A DNA stretch of 64,000 bases from Nematostella vectensis (lineage: Eukaryota; Cnidaria; Anthozoa; Actiniaria; Edwardsiidae), in NCBI RefSeq assembly GCF_932526225.1, contig NC_064038.1:4464001-4528000 (forward strand). Reading direction: 5' to 3'. The translations under genes and the position numbers were made by a program. The notes under the pieces were generated by a model, which was not told the origin of the DNA, did no database searches, and saw only the letters and a list, made by a program, of their open reading frames with translations. Below, piece after piece: positions 1 to 11,669 of this stretch (positions are counted from its first letter, which is position 1; every line of letters starts with the position of its first letter).

Positions 1-98
1 AGTTTAGTCCAGTTTATTTGTTTGACAATAATAATACATATAATGCCTTGTATTTCCGAGAATGTCATGTTAAAGAATGATTGGCCGTATATTCTAAA

Positions 99-418
99 CA
101 GGGGCGGCAGAGTGGTCCCATAGTGGGGGTGCGAAAGTTGGGGGGAGGGTTGGGTAGTGGTTTCAGGGGGAAGGGGTGGTTGCTGGTTTCTAATTTCTAA
201 TGCTATTTATAAAAACTCGGGGGATAACCTAGGTTTTTATGCACGGGATAAACTGTTCAACAAATTTCTTGTCGGTTGCTTATGTACCGCTTGAAACCCG
301 TTGGTTTTAAAAATGTTCATATATAAATCCGTTCAGAAAAGTGGGGGCGCGCTGCTCCCCCCCCACTTTCAAAAGTGGAGGGCTGGCGCCCCCTGCCCCT
401 CCCCTTCCGCCGCCCCTG
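99..418. mobile_element. hAT-like non-autonomous DNA transposon (MITE), candidate
   Basis: The left end reads CAGGGGCGGC from position 99. The right end near 406-418 reads GCCGCCCCTG, its inverted complement, so the two ends form a terminal inverted repeat of about 10-14 bp enclosing 320 bp. CAGGGGCGG ends are common in animal hAT-type MITEs. The interior is G-rich on the left and C-rich on the right, with an internal hairpin around 330-380 (AAAGTGG against CCACTTTC). A clean 8-bp target-site duplication is not visible, so the assignment is tentative. No coding capacity is seen. Confidence 0.45.
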
Positions 419-3400
419 TTACAAACCTTTCTGTTTTCGAGGCCTTGTCGTTGCCATTCAGCCTTTGTGTCTCGTGTATTTCTTCAGTTGCGTCAGAATC
501 CACACTGTCCATTTGACTGGACAGTAGCTTGCGTTCCTCAGACTTTTTGGCCTGTAAAAGTTGAATGAAATCAATATTTTGCTATGTGATGATATGGTAT
601 GGAAAAATGTCTATTATAGGCTTTAGCATATACTTCATATAAAATAAACGAAAAAACGAAGTCACCTATTACATATATATTCCAATTTTTTCTTGGGAAA
701 GTAAAATTCCCTTACGCTCACCAGAATATTTGTACTTTCTGTGGTATAAAACGAACCTTTGTGACCAAATCTGTTCAAATCCGATTGGCGAGAATAATTA
801 GTAAGGTTTTATAGTTGCTAGGAACGAGAGTTTTACCTGGGACCCTGCAAAAACACTAAATTTTCCTTTACTCTCCCGCATTAGGCGGAAGTCTCAAGAT
901 TTTGGACCTCTTCCCCCGAGTGGAGCACCAAATCTCGCTTTTTAGTATTCCGAAAATTCATCTATATATTAAATGCTTTGCCTATTTTCTATAAGTAATA
1001 AAAATAATAATTCTCTAAGTGTAGGATGCCATATTTTTTTAACTTGCACGAAGGCGGCCTTCGAGAAAAAAAAAGCCTTGACGTTTTCTGGGATTGGCAG
1101 GTATGACTAGAGCATTATTTAGCCACGCTGATTGCCTTTTATCGTGTTAATCAGATATTATTCTCGGATCCTTATTGGCCTATTTCCTAAAGGTAGTCAC
1201 AGTAGCACGCGTCGTACTATACACCTCCAAGTAAATACAGTTCTAGATACCTTTTCATTTCCAGTCACAGGCACAAAAAAACTGGAAATAACGGTACACC
1301 TTTGCTGTACTTGATTGAGTCAATATAATTGGCACATAAATTGACGCGGATAATGAGTCCGTAAGTAGTGTAGAATGTGTGTTCGAGGCCCATAGATTGT
1401 GGAGCAATTTATGCGTAATAACACATTTTACGTGATTTTCCGAAAAGAACAAAAAGAAAACAACTCTAGGGACTTTGTATTCATGAAGGTATATACAACA
1501 CTTTACCTTAGATTGTGCAATAGATATAAAGTGAGAAGAAATTAGCAAAGCAATTACCAAATCGGCGAATTTAGCCAACCCATAGCCGACAGCTCCATTA
1601 GTTAAACCGATTTCTATCGTCTGTGTGATAAAACACTACCGTATGGAACCATTTACAAGAAAATTTATCCGCATTACGAAGAAAGAATTGAATACAGCAC
1701 TCTCTTGGGCGCCTGTCAACTTTCGATATCATGTGAATTCCCTGGGTTTAGTTAAAAATAGTACTAAAATGTTTTTTTATCTTAAGGTCTACACTAATTC
1801 ATTCGAATGTGTCACCAAAAACTACGTCATGCACAACGAGACTTTGTACACTGTAAAACTTGTGATAAGCATACGGATTTACGACAAAGTTTTTCAAGAA
1901 TAGGTTTTTCAAGATACGACGACAAAAAAACGATCAAGAACAAAAAGACCAGGTGCTTTCATTAATTTGAACACTTAGGCGCTAAATGAATTACTAATAA
2001 TTAAATAATTTTTGACACAAATGAATAATAAATGACGGAAATATTGAGAATTAACATTGCAATAACACTGAAAAGTTTTTCTTTTATGAACGTTATTTTC
2101 ACATTCTCTCGAACGGAAGTAACGTCAGCCAAACATGTCTGTTTATCGGGTTATTTAGCAAAACATCATAGAAGATCAGGCTAAATACTACCAAAAAATA
2201 ATCCTTACCTAAATAGTTTCATGCTTCTTTTCTCGTTCATCCATTCCAGAGCAAAATATACTAAACTCGTTGGAAAAGTTCAGAACAGGTTAAACTCCAA
2301 CAATTTGAGGACGGAAAATAACCAGAAACCGCTTTGGTGTAGTAGAACCTATACAAAAGCCCAAGAATCTGTATAGCACTTTCCATTGTATCGAATTGTA
2401 TATATGGGATTAAATAGGATAGTGGATAACAAAGAGAAATGAGACGCGTCGAAGTTAGAAGAAAACATGGCTTAAAGAAAATCTTTGAAACATAATGATA
2501 AGCAATCGTTTTGCGTTAAACGCATCAGGAAATCTCCAAGGAAATTAAAAACTTTCGAACTTACGTTTGCTCCGTTCGCCAAGTAGAACCAGCAAACCAT
2601 ACATTGCATAATGACAATTTTCTCTCAAGGAGCGATGTAGAAGAAGATGTCTTCATAACACGATATTTGTCAGTGTTTTTTATTAAATGCTTACAAACCG
2701 CAAATCTCGACGAGCAGTGTGCGCAGGTTCCGCAGCTGGTTCAAAACCCCATTATCACTCGGCAGTGTGGAATTAATTCTCCCGCCTTTTCATTAGGCGG
2801 TGAAAAACGTGAATTAGGTATATTATTTTCTACAGCTCCTAGCTCTGCGGCTAAAGTGTATCTTCCAAGATGCATTCTAACGCTACATACTAAGAACATG
2901 TTACATGCTAAAAAATACGGAAAAAAAGGATGAAACATTTTGAATTATCTGTAGAAATGTGTATGAAATAATGGGATTTTTCGGACTTTGACTATTATTT
3001 CAAAAGCAACGAGATCGAAGATAGCAAAAATGTGTGGTTGCGAGGCTTAATTTCTCCCATAGGTGAGAGAGGAAATCTGGAATGGGGTTGACCATTGAAT
3101 TGAATGTCTAGTAAAAAGTAAAAGAATATAGACAACAAATAACGTGTTGCTACAAGACAGTGCTGCGAAATCCTGTCCTCGCATTAAGGTCTAAAAGAAA
3201 GACTTGATGAGGTATTTATAGAAGAGTTGACCACTCATTTGCTCTATAATAGTCTATGCAGACAAGTGTTTCAAGAGTTTTGCAACTCTCGTACGTGAAA
3301 GGACGGACTTAGACAAATTTGTCCAGTATCTTGGTTTATATGCAGGGCCATTAACGGGTGATGGCAAATGCAAAGAAAATTTAAACATTCGCACAATTTC

Positions 3401-6180
3401 TATATAAAATTTTATGGGAAGTGGTTAGCAATAATATATTGTTTGATCTAGACAAAATAACGTTATTCAAAATGTTTTCATATTCTAGTCTCATTGCTTA
3501 AGCATTTAGTGTTCCATTAAGCATGTTTAATGACGAGACGACGAACAAATCATAACCTTTAACGATTTCTTACTGCAACATGACATGAAAAATGTCTATT
3601 CAATTACAGTGGTAAATAAATTCACTTAAATAACTAGAAATGTGCCACTTGTCTTTAATTTTCGAAACTTGCTTTCGACATTATCATAAATAACGTTTTT
3701 GTGGCAATAATTTTCCGACTGGGCATTTGGGAAAAAAATAGTAACTTTCTTGGGATATATTGCTACTATCTCTTAACAAAATATATCTAAAATTTCATTG
3801 AGATGATCATGAGGTAGATATGTGAGATATTTTTAAAAGCGAAGAAAATCGTATTAAATTCTGTAAGGTATTAATGCCGAGAATGAGAGAGTGCTCTTTT
3901 TGCCAAAGTGTATTGTATTAGGAAGGGTGTCGCAATTAAGCGATGTAGGTCTGCCTTCACCCGACTCAAAACCAAAAGAAACGTTCTATTTACGAGGTAA
4001 GGAGAAGGACCAAGAAGTTCTCACCATTATGTAGGCTCGCCGTGTTCTGAAGAATCTTTTTACGCCCTTAGCAATGCCGGATATGCGAGACAACGCATAA
4101 CTCCTCAATCAATTTTCATTAAGACAGACGATGATCCAAAAATGTAGGCACATAGGATTTCACCGAATTCGATTAGCAATTCCGCAATACACGGAACATA
4201 AAATTTAAACAACAAATCTTCATGCAAATAAATTAAAAATACTAATTGAGATATGCAAATTTGCGACACGAATCCGAGACATCGGAGTCAATATTTGGCT
4301 GGTTGGAACATCGATAGACTATCTAATGACGTCAGCATCGAAAAGGACGAATCACAATGCGCATTCTGCGAAAGCCAATGGCAGTACTTTAGCAGTTGAG
4401 CAAACGTGATACGATCTTAAACATAATGGCGTCAATCCTCTATTAGCACATTTCAATTCAGATTAAAGAGCCTGTTATAGGGGAAAAGGAATTTTCCAAT
4501 GTAATAGCTGCAACGGGGGATATGTCTTTCTAATCAGACTCAGCAAACAGTTGGAGGTCAAAAGCATCAGTAGCTTTCAAGAAAACTATATATTCAAAAA
4601 CAACATTTCAAGTTTGAGATAATAATCATTAGAACTGACCATCTCGAAAATATATTATTAAATTACTGCTATAGAATTAAATCAAAAAGAAAACTTTAAA
4701 AACTTTTGAAACGGAAAAATAAATACCTCAAACCACGTACGATTTCTTGGAGTTGAAGTCATTGATAACATAGATAATAATACTGCTAAGTTTACATTTG
4801 GCTAAATACTTCAGAAAAAATAGAACTCGCATTTTCTTCTTATTTCATAAATGATCGTGTAGGCCGTACTAAAAATAGGAATTTTCCGCGAACGATCGTA
4901 TATCTGCACACATAAATCCCATAATAAATTTGATGAATTATCTTAATTGCTAGAATTGACAAGATCGTGATTTTATGATTAGCTTTAGGGTTGTTTTGGT
5001 TTGAAATGCTTTTTTTAAATGTCATACTTTGGTTGTTTTGATAGATTTCCCATAACGCTGGCTAAAACTAGGCAACAATTCAATCACAAATACTATATCT
5101 AGAATTCATCACCGATTTAGACACATTTTTTAGACAAAAAATATTTTGAGGCAAAAAAATTCTGAGTTATTGCAGATCCATGCCCGTAAGACAAATGATT
5201 CATCGAATATTTGCCTAGTTTGGCTGTTGCCTGAGAAATATTTGATAACAAAGGAAACAGGTATGATTCGAGCAGAAGAATAAAGAAAATAAAAAATAGA
5301 ATAGTTAATAAATGTTAAAAAAAAAATGATTGAAATACAAAAGTAAAGGAGAAACACGGGGACGAACTGAGGCGAGCGCATGGAGACGAGGCTTTCGGAT
5401 GGCTCACACAAGGTCCATAAAAGATAACATATTTTACAGTTTAAAAAACGCGGTGTTTTTGTTGTTTACCCGAGAGCCACGATTCAATTAAACAAAATAT
5501 GGCTGTTTTTAAAATGTTAACAGGCTCTGACCTTCCAAGGCCTCGCTTTCACGCACAAACCCCACAGGATTCCCAGGAAAACGACCGGCACTTTCACTTG
5601 TGTTGCGTGCGCTATTACGGGCAGCTGTAATGAGATGGTCCATTACCCTGTTTCTACTGAGTGATAACTTACGAGTACTGTCAATTTCAAGGTCAACAAA
5701 GTAAACAAGAGCAAATAGTCAACTATTGTTTCCCAGGGGGCTATAATAATCTCAAAGTACTAAGGTTCACACAACCACTTTTGGTCTGAATTCTTTTCGG
5801 GTCCAGGCAACTCGTGCCTGTGCCTGGAATAACCTTCGAGAATCAGTGCAGAAGGCGGATACGAAACCATCAAGTGCAAAATAAAGAGCCTGGTATCTTA
5901 ATTTAGATGGTATTCGTAATTGTCTTTATAGTGTAATGTTCGTAGATACGAGCGCCTTAATGTTACTCGAATGGAAATCAAAGGGCTCTGTGAGACAAAT
6001 CGTGAATGCAAATTTGTTTTTCAGGTTACTTTCTTGTGTGCATAAAACATATACAGGATGAATTTTGAACAAAGGATTAACACATCCAAGATGCTGGAAG
6101 TAGATTCTAATGTCCTTTCTTTTCGATGTGATGTAACACCAAGAACAGTTTGATTATTTATTATTATCATAAAAAGTAAA
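419..6180. other. AT-rich DNA without a recognisable gene
   Basis: Only short open frames (below about 110 codons) occur here. None has a recognisable domain, a convincing run of phase-compatible exons, or a signal peptide with good context. A CRE palindrome TGACGTCA is present at 4327-4334. Distal parts of a gene outside the window or scattered small exons cannot be excluded. Confidence 0.6.
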
Positions 6181-6204
6181 AAAAAAGAAAAAGAAAAAAA
6201 AATT

Positions 6205-6290
6205 AGATGTCACAAGTAGGGATCGAACCTCCGGTCTCTGATGCCTTAGACAAGCGCAGAACCACTATACCACCGAGGCATTGCCGAAGT
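6205..6290 (-). repeat. tRNA-derived relic (SINE-like or tRNA pseudogene)
   Basis: On the minus strand this stretch contains an A-box-like TGGTATAGTGG and, about 35 nt later, a B-box-like GGTTCGATCC. This is the arrangement of a tRNA promoter and D/T arms. It is followed by a long T-rich tract at 6175-6210 (seen as A-rich on the plus strand) that could end Pol III transcription. The 5' and 3' ends do not pair into an acceptor stem and the anticodon stem is poor, so a working tRNA is unlikely. Confidence 0.5.
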
Positions 6291-6858
6291 AACCTTTGAT
6301 TAAAATTAGTTTTTACCCTAATGGGTATCTCACCGTTCGACCTGCTTTTGCTAGCATGTCAAATTTCGCCCTTTTCTCCCCGGAAACAGAAGTTAAATAC
6401 CCGACATAATTAATTAAGCTACAGTCATTTTAACGATGTCAACATTCTAGAAATTCGCAAAATCGTTATTGATCGTTTCTTGATGGATAAGCGAGTTTGA
6501 ACGAGTTTTGTTTGATATTTAGCACTTATAAAAAATAATTATGGAAAAAACAACTTATGAAAGTCCATACTATTTTTCTTAACCTGCAAACAGAGGCTTT
6601 CTTTTATTACCCTGCAAAGAAAGGCCCTGCTAACAGAGGCTTTTCCCTTGTGTTTCTCTGACTTTAAAAGTCGCAGCTTTGGCTATCCGCTTTTTTAGCA
6701 CAAAATCACTCTTTCAGCACAAATTCCAAAAATATACGAGGAAAACCCAGAGATGCGAATCTTCAAGTACTAGAAGAAGGAGAATTAAAAGCTTTGCTAG
6801 CATTTTACTTGTTTTGTAAACTAACAACTTGAATTGGACTGAACCGTAGAAGATCGAT

Positions 6859-6935
6859 TGACGTCAGTGACGAAGGCGCATGCGCACGCTTAACCCACAT
6901 CGAAGACTTTTCTGTAAAAACTAGCTTATATATAC
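6859..6935 (+). promoter_or_regulatory. CRE + NRF1-like + TATA cluster
   Basis: A perfect CRE palindrome TGACGTCA (6859-6866) is followed 10 bp later by the perfect NRF1-type palindrome GCGCATGCGC (6876-6885), and about 40 bp further by TATATATA near 6926. This spacing looks like a core promoter reading to the right. No open reading frame or exon was recognised downstream before the MITE at 7004, so the transcript it would drive is unknown. Confidence 0.35.
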
Positions 6936-7003
6936 TCTACGGCTATAACACGTAATGACCATAGCGGTCACACGTCGATGACAAGGCTCTCTTATAGTAC
7001 TAA

Positions 7004-7613
7004 TGCTGTGTTTACACTTTGAGCGTCAACCTAGGTTCAGTTTGTGGTTAACTGAACCCCGGTTAGGAGAAATGCGTTTACACTTGAAAACTTAACCTCG
7101 GTTGATCAGCGCCGGTGTTATCAATTTGAATTCTGAGGTCAAATTGCTGCTGCGATTATTGAGATTTTTCTGGCCGTTCTTGTTATTCTGTGGTGGCTTC
7201 CGCTTACAAGATTCGCTATAATTCAAGATGATCTTTTTGGGATCACGTTGCCTGATGTTTGTCGTTTTTGTTTTTATTGTTTGCGCTAGTACCTTGACTT
7301 GGAAACTAGTTTTTTGTAAAAGATTGTGTAAAATGTCCAGTAAAATGCGCGGATCTCAAAAACATGTGGTGATCTCACGACTATTAAGTAAAAACTTTTT
7401 GAGAAATGACTGACATCGGAATGCGATAGCTGACAAGAACTGTCAACAGATTTGCCTGTAACCTCGGTTGAGTTCGCTCAACCATGCCTCCTGGAATGGT
7501 TGAGCTCAACCGAACCTAAGTGGCTATTTGGAGCGTGTTCACACACACCATAAATCTAACCTTGGTTTCGTAGTTACTCAACCTAGGTTGGACGCTCAAG
7601 TGTAAACACAGCA
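7004..7613. mobile_element. 610-bp MITE with ~35-bp inverted termini and TAA target duplication
   Basis: The left terminus from 7004 starts TGCTGTGTTTACACTTTGAG. The right terminus ending at 7613 is its inverted complement with one indel, and the match continues through CAACCTAGGTT. TAA flanks both sides (7001-7003 and 7614-7616), as expected for a 3-bp TWA duplication of the PIF/Harbinger type. Subterminal copies of AACCTCGGTTGA and GTTTACACTTGA lie inside. The 61-codon frame at 7228 shows no transposase similarity, so the element is non-autonomous. Confidence 0.7.
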
Positions 7614-7849
7614 TAAGCTTTAACCGGAAGTTGGTCATCGGAAGTTTACAGGAAGTTCTAAAAACTGCTGTGTTGCGAAAGCACAGAAAGACCACAAAAA
7701 GCTTACGGATGATCGATCCAACTATCTGACGATCGAGTGACACAGAAGTCCCTCCAATAACTCGTAAATGCTTAAAGCATTCACGAGTTAAAAACCCGAA
7801 TGGACATATGGTCTATGATGCGTGTATGTTTCTAGTTCTCTCACAAAAG

Positions 7850-10018
7850 CTAGACACGAGTCTCTTGTGAGTCGTTAGTGATTTGTTTCCACTTCGTCGT
7901 GGCTTCCAATTGCTCCAACTTCATCGACTCATTTAATGGACGACTTAATTTATCTGGTTTCCCAACATCCCGACCTTCATCTAGATACGCCTGCACAACT
8001 TTCTCAACGCGTGAGGACAAGGCAAAATCGTGCAAGTCCTTCGCGGAACTTCCTTGGCTGATAAACATCGCTAGTTTCGGGATGATTCCAGTAATCAATG
8101 AGAAGGTGGCAGTTATTGCTGAATTTAGACCAGCTTTCCGCGAGAACAGCATGACAGATGAGAATGTTACACATAGAAATAACAATATTCCAGCGAGTTT
8201 CAGAACCATTTTTCCATAAGCCTCGTTGCGTGGGAGAATCTCGTCGCAAACATTTTGAAAGAGTTTTATTGGAATTCTAGGAACACCTTTCTCGTTCAGA
8301 GTATAGATGAAGTCTTTATTTCCATCTTTTTCTTTGCTGTGATCAAACGTTAATTTTAAAAGTTGTTGATATTTCGCGGTCACTGAACAGAAACAGTGCC
8401 AGACATAAAACGCAAAAGTGAATATAAATAATAAAACATGCGAATAGTACTCAGCGCTCAAAACCAACCCCATCAGAGTGTAAGCGATAAACTTTGTTAG
8501 AAGTACCAAAGAGATACAAATGATCTCAGACAAGCCCGCAACTCCCAAACCGAACGCCACACAGCAGATAATAAGGCAAATAATGCCAATGATGTGCAGA
8601 AGACGCCTTTGACGCTGCCGTGACGTGTAATACGCTATCCAGTTCACGATAAGGCAGAAGTGGAAGAATGAAAGAGTTGTTGCCTCACCAAGAGGGGACA
8701 CGTGTAGGATATAACCGATAAGGAATACACAGAACAGGATAGGAGACAAGAAAACGTTAAGAATAGCCAAAGGCAAAAAGGCAAAAGCCTTCAACCAGGA
8801 TCCCTGACGGAAAGCCAGCCCTGAAGCAAGTACTGGAATCTTGGTTATGGCAATCGTGAGGTTAAACGGGATACGCCAATTTTTCTTTCGTCGCTTTTCC
8901 TTTTCCATAAGAGTGTTCAGGTAGCAAGCGCGACTGCGGTATTTGTGATTATCCGCGGGGATCTGGAAAGTGCTAATATGTGGAAGAAAAGACACGATCA
9001 CAGATAACACAATCCAGCCGGCCGAGTCCCGAAGTCCTTGAGGGTATCGTTGGTTTGTCTTCCATTTCTCACTAACATCGTGGCTAGTAAACATCGCTGG
9101 CATGTTATACTCCTTGACGTACCACAGGATAAATAAGTGGAGCCCAAAAAGCGACGGAAACACCAATAGCGTTATAAACAACTTTCTCGCAACGTCTGCC
9201 CAGTATCGACCGGTGGGGTACACCCCTTGTATGGTGTAAACTATTCCCTGATACAAAACATTCATTTGGGTATTTGGATTCAGCATTTCTGGGTCTGCTT
9301 CTTCGGGTAAGATATTAACAATTGCAGGGAAATATAAAATTGCGATTCCTGAGGCGATAGTCATGGAAATCAAGAGAACAAACATCCATTCCTCTCGGAC
9401 GACTGGGATGTCACATTTGATGAGTTTTTCAGAGTTCGGTTCCCACTTACAGCATCGGTACGTGAGTGAGTTATCATAATATACAGAGTAGCACATCGCA
9501 CCTTTTCTGTCCGTGACGTTGCGAAGAAAGTTCTTGGCTAAATTTGCGGTTAGGCAGTCATCAGTTGAGTTATTCAAGCAGTATTGGAGTTCATAGGGAA
9601 CTGTGGCATTTCTCATGTGGTGAACGACTCGTGACAGGGTTGTCATGGAGTAGACATTATAGCCCAAGTCTAAGGATAAGAACGGTTCTCCCTCGTTTTC
9701 CACCCACACGAAATTATGAGGGTCTAAATTGTCGTCATCTGCTGAATGTTTGGAGCTGAAATTCTGTCCCTTTATTTGCACGAAGAGTATGTAGAATCTA
9801 GCCTTTTCTCTAAAATGCCACTGGAACTCATTCTTCGCAGATTCCCCGAAGCCAGCGTCGCAGTCCAAATTACATTTCTCAATGAGAGGTCTTTCTGGTT
9901 TCTCGCCACGTAAGTCTGGTAGGACATTTCCAACGTAGAGATAAAAAGCCAAACTGAACACAAATATCATAAGAGCAAACTGCGACACATAGTTGAAGAG
10001 AATCTTCCAACGATCCAT
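7850..10018 (-). CDS. Intronless multipass membrane protein, function unknown
   Basis: A single 722-codon frame starts at ATG 10018 and ends at the TAG 7850-7852. Residues about 10-32 form an N-terminal hydrophobic segment. A Cys-rich region with N-glycosylation sequons (NAT, NNST, NVT) follows to about residue 205 and is probably extracellular. Roughly ten further hydrophobic segments fill residues 210-665, with a basic loop EKEKRRKKNWR near 380. The C-terminal tail of about 60 residues is charged and probably cytosolic. I recognise no transporter, GPCR or channel signature. The length, the continuous frame and the lack of stop codons in DNA otherwise rich in stops make it a real gene. The lack of introns, unlike every neighbour, would fit a retrocopy or a lineage-specific intron-poor family. 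Confidence 0.8.
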   Translation of the reverse strand: MDRWKILFNYVSQFALMIFVFSLAFYLYVGNVLPDLRGEKPERPLIEKCNLDCDAGFGESAKNEFQWHFREKARFYILFVQIKGQNFSSKHSADDDNLDPHNFVWVENEGEPFLSLDLGYNVYSMTTLSRVVHHMRNATVPYELQYCLNNSTDDCLTANLAKNFLRNVTDRKGAMCYSVYYDNSLTYRCCKWEPNSEKLIKCDIPVVREEWMFVLLISMTIASGIAILYFPAIVNILPEEADPEMLNPNTQMNVLYQGIVYTIQGVYPTGRYWADVARKLFITLLVFPSLFGLHLFILWYVKEYNMPAMFTSHDVSEKWKTNQRYPQGLRDSAGWIVLSVIVSFLPHISTFQIPADNHKYRSRACYLNTLMEKEKRRKKNWRIPFNLTIAITKIPVLASGLAFRQGSWLKAFAFLPLAILNVFLSPILFCVFLIGYILHVSPLGEATTLSFFHFCLIVNWIAYYTSRQRQRRLLHIIGIICLIICCVAFGLGVAGLSEIICISLVLLTKFIAYTLMGLVLSAEYYSHVLLFIFTFAFYVWHCFCSVTAKYQQLLKLTFDHSKEKDGNKDFIYTLNEKGVPRIPIKLFQNVCDEILPRNEAYGKMVLKLAGILLFLCVTFSSVMLFSRKAGLNSAITATFSLITGIIPKLAMFISQGSSAKDLHDFALSSRVEKVVQAYLDEGRDVGKPDKLSRPLNESMKLEQLEATTKWKQITNDSQETRV

Positions 10019-11669
10019 TTTATGCAGACATAAGGCGGATTGTCAGGATTTAATAACAGAAATAACCTGTGTTTGGAGGTAGTTGATCCGATGTCCTTCG
10101 AAACGTGCACTTGCCAAATTAAATAAAAAAAAAACGAGTAGTTCTGTTATGAACAAATCCCTAGTAAAATACCCTATAAAGAGCATTCGTGGATTTTAAA
10201 ATCTGCTCCATTGTTTACCACCTGTTAAAACGGACAGCTTAACACAAACAAAGACGCACTTGGTCTTGCTCAGCCGCGACTAATGACAACAGTATTTTTT
10301 TAAATTTAACACAGAGGTCAAACGAGCTATCCTCTCTTATATATTGTGTGAAATGTGTATCTTGTTAGTGCATCTCACAAAATTTTCAAAGTATAAATTA
10401 CACCTGTTTATCTATTGTGTTAAACGTTTATCTAATTAGGACAACTTATAAAGTTTTCAAGTAAAAACTAAACCGCATGTCTTATTGTATCTCATTATTG
10501 CATCTTACAAAATTTTAATATATTTTACACCTGTTGCAAAACTCAATAATATTCAATAATCAAAAGACTAGTGTTTTTACTTTCGTATATCTAAAAAAAA
10601 AACTCATACACTTATTTTTAAATTTAGAAATGATCTTCTGGGAATTAGGTGAAATAGGGGAGACTTCGATAAACGCATTGTGGTGCCTTTGCTTGTATTG
10701 CTTTTTTTGTTCATCACCGTTTTATATTCTAAGCTTACACACAATTTAATATGGCAGCTTTCTTAGCTTATATGAACTGCTGTCAGCTTCGTGCTTTTCA
10801 TTTTTCATAATAAATAATTTTCTGTTTCCAAATTCCACAAAGGTTGTTAAATTTTTCTAAGGTGGTTAACAAGACTACAAGACATGGCTGTCACAAAGAT
10901 TTTGATGTGTCATTAAAAGAGATTTTGAAAAATATTATTGTTTATAGGTAGGAATGTTTTTCTTTCGAAAATTCTCAGGCCCGAAACTCACTCTGTTTAT
11001 TCTTTCATCATCATCTCAAGACTTCTCATTCGATCTCATACTCTCCTTTTAAGTTAAATTTTCAGGCCTAGGTCAAATTTAGAAAATAACCACTTGAGCA
11101 CTTGGAATATAGGAAGTTTATTCAAAGATTGGAAAACGTTAGCTCTATTCAAAAAGAAAAACCCGAGAATTCTTTTTGAAACAAGTTCCTGGCACCAGCT
11201 GGAAATAAAGGAAAAGTGAACTTGCAAACATATGACAACGTTTAAGATTGTAGTTGTATTCTCAAAATTTCCTAGCATAAAAAAGGAGAGGCTTTTTTTT
11301 GGCTGGGACAATCTTGGCAAAAAGTTAAATACCTTTAAATTTATAGGCATTAAAAAAGTAGTGGTAAATGGCAGGGGGATACACCTATAAAAACGGACAG
11401 TGGTAATCATCAGCAAAATCCATTTTAACACTAAGGGATTTCTAGCGACTTTTTATAGTGGTGTCATCTCTTCAAGTCCTGTTGTTATAAGATAGGTTAA
11501 TCCATCCAAAATCAGAAGAATTGTTAAACACCAGCTAAGGGATAGCAGTTGATATAATTTTATACCCTGCAAGATAGGATGACCCCGTCTACTTTTATAG
11601 AGAGTCCCCCTTTTCCTGGGAATTAATGGCTAAATATACACGTGCAGTTTTCAATTTTCTTTTCAAGTG
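10019..11669. other. AT-rich spacer with degenerate tandem repeats
   Basis: This is the presumed upstream region of the membrane-protein gene. Around 10320-10540 there are three degenerate copies of a roughly 65-bp unit containing ACAAAATTTT and ACACCTGTT. The 125-codon minus frame at 11054-11431 has no recognisable domain or exon signals and was not called. Confidence 0.5.

Noticed and set aside
2604..2938. Opposed 109- and 65-codon frames
   Set aside because: No domain, no exon signals and no neighbouring exons in phase.
6205..6290. Functional tRNA gene
   Set aside because: A- and B-box words are present, but the acceptor and anticodon stems do not pair.
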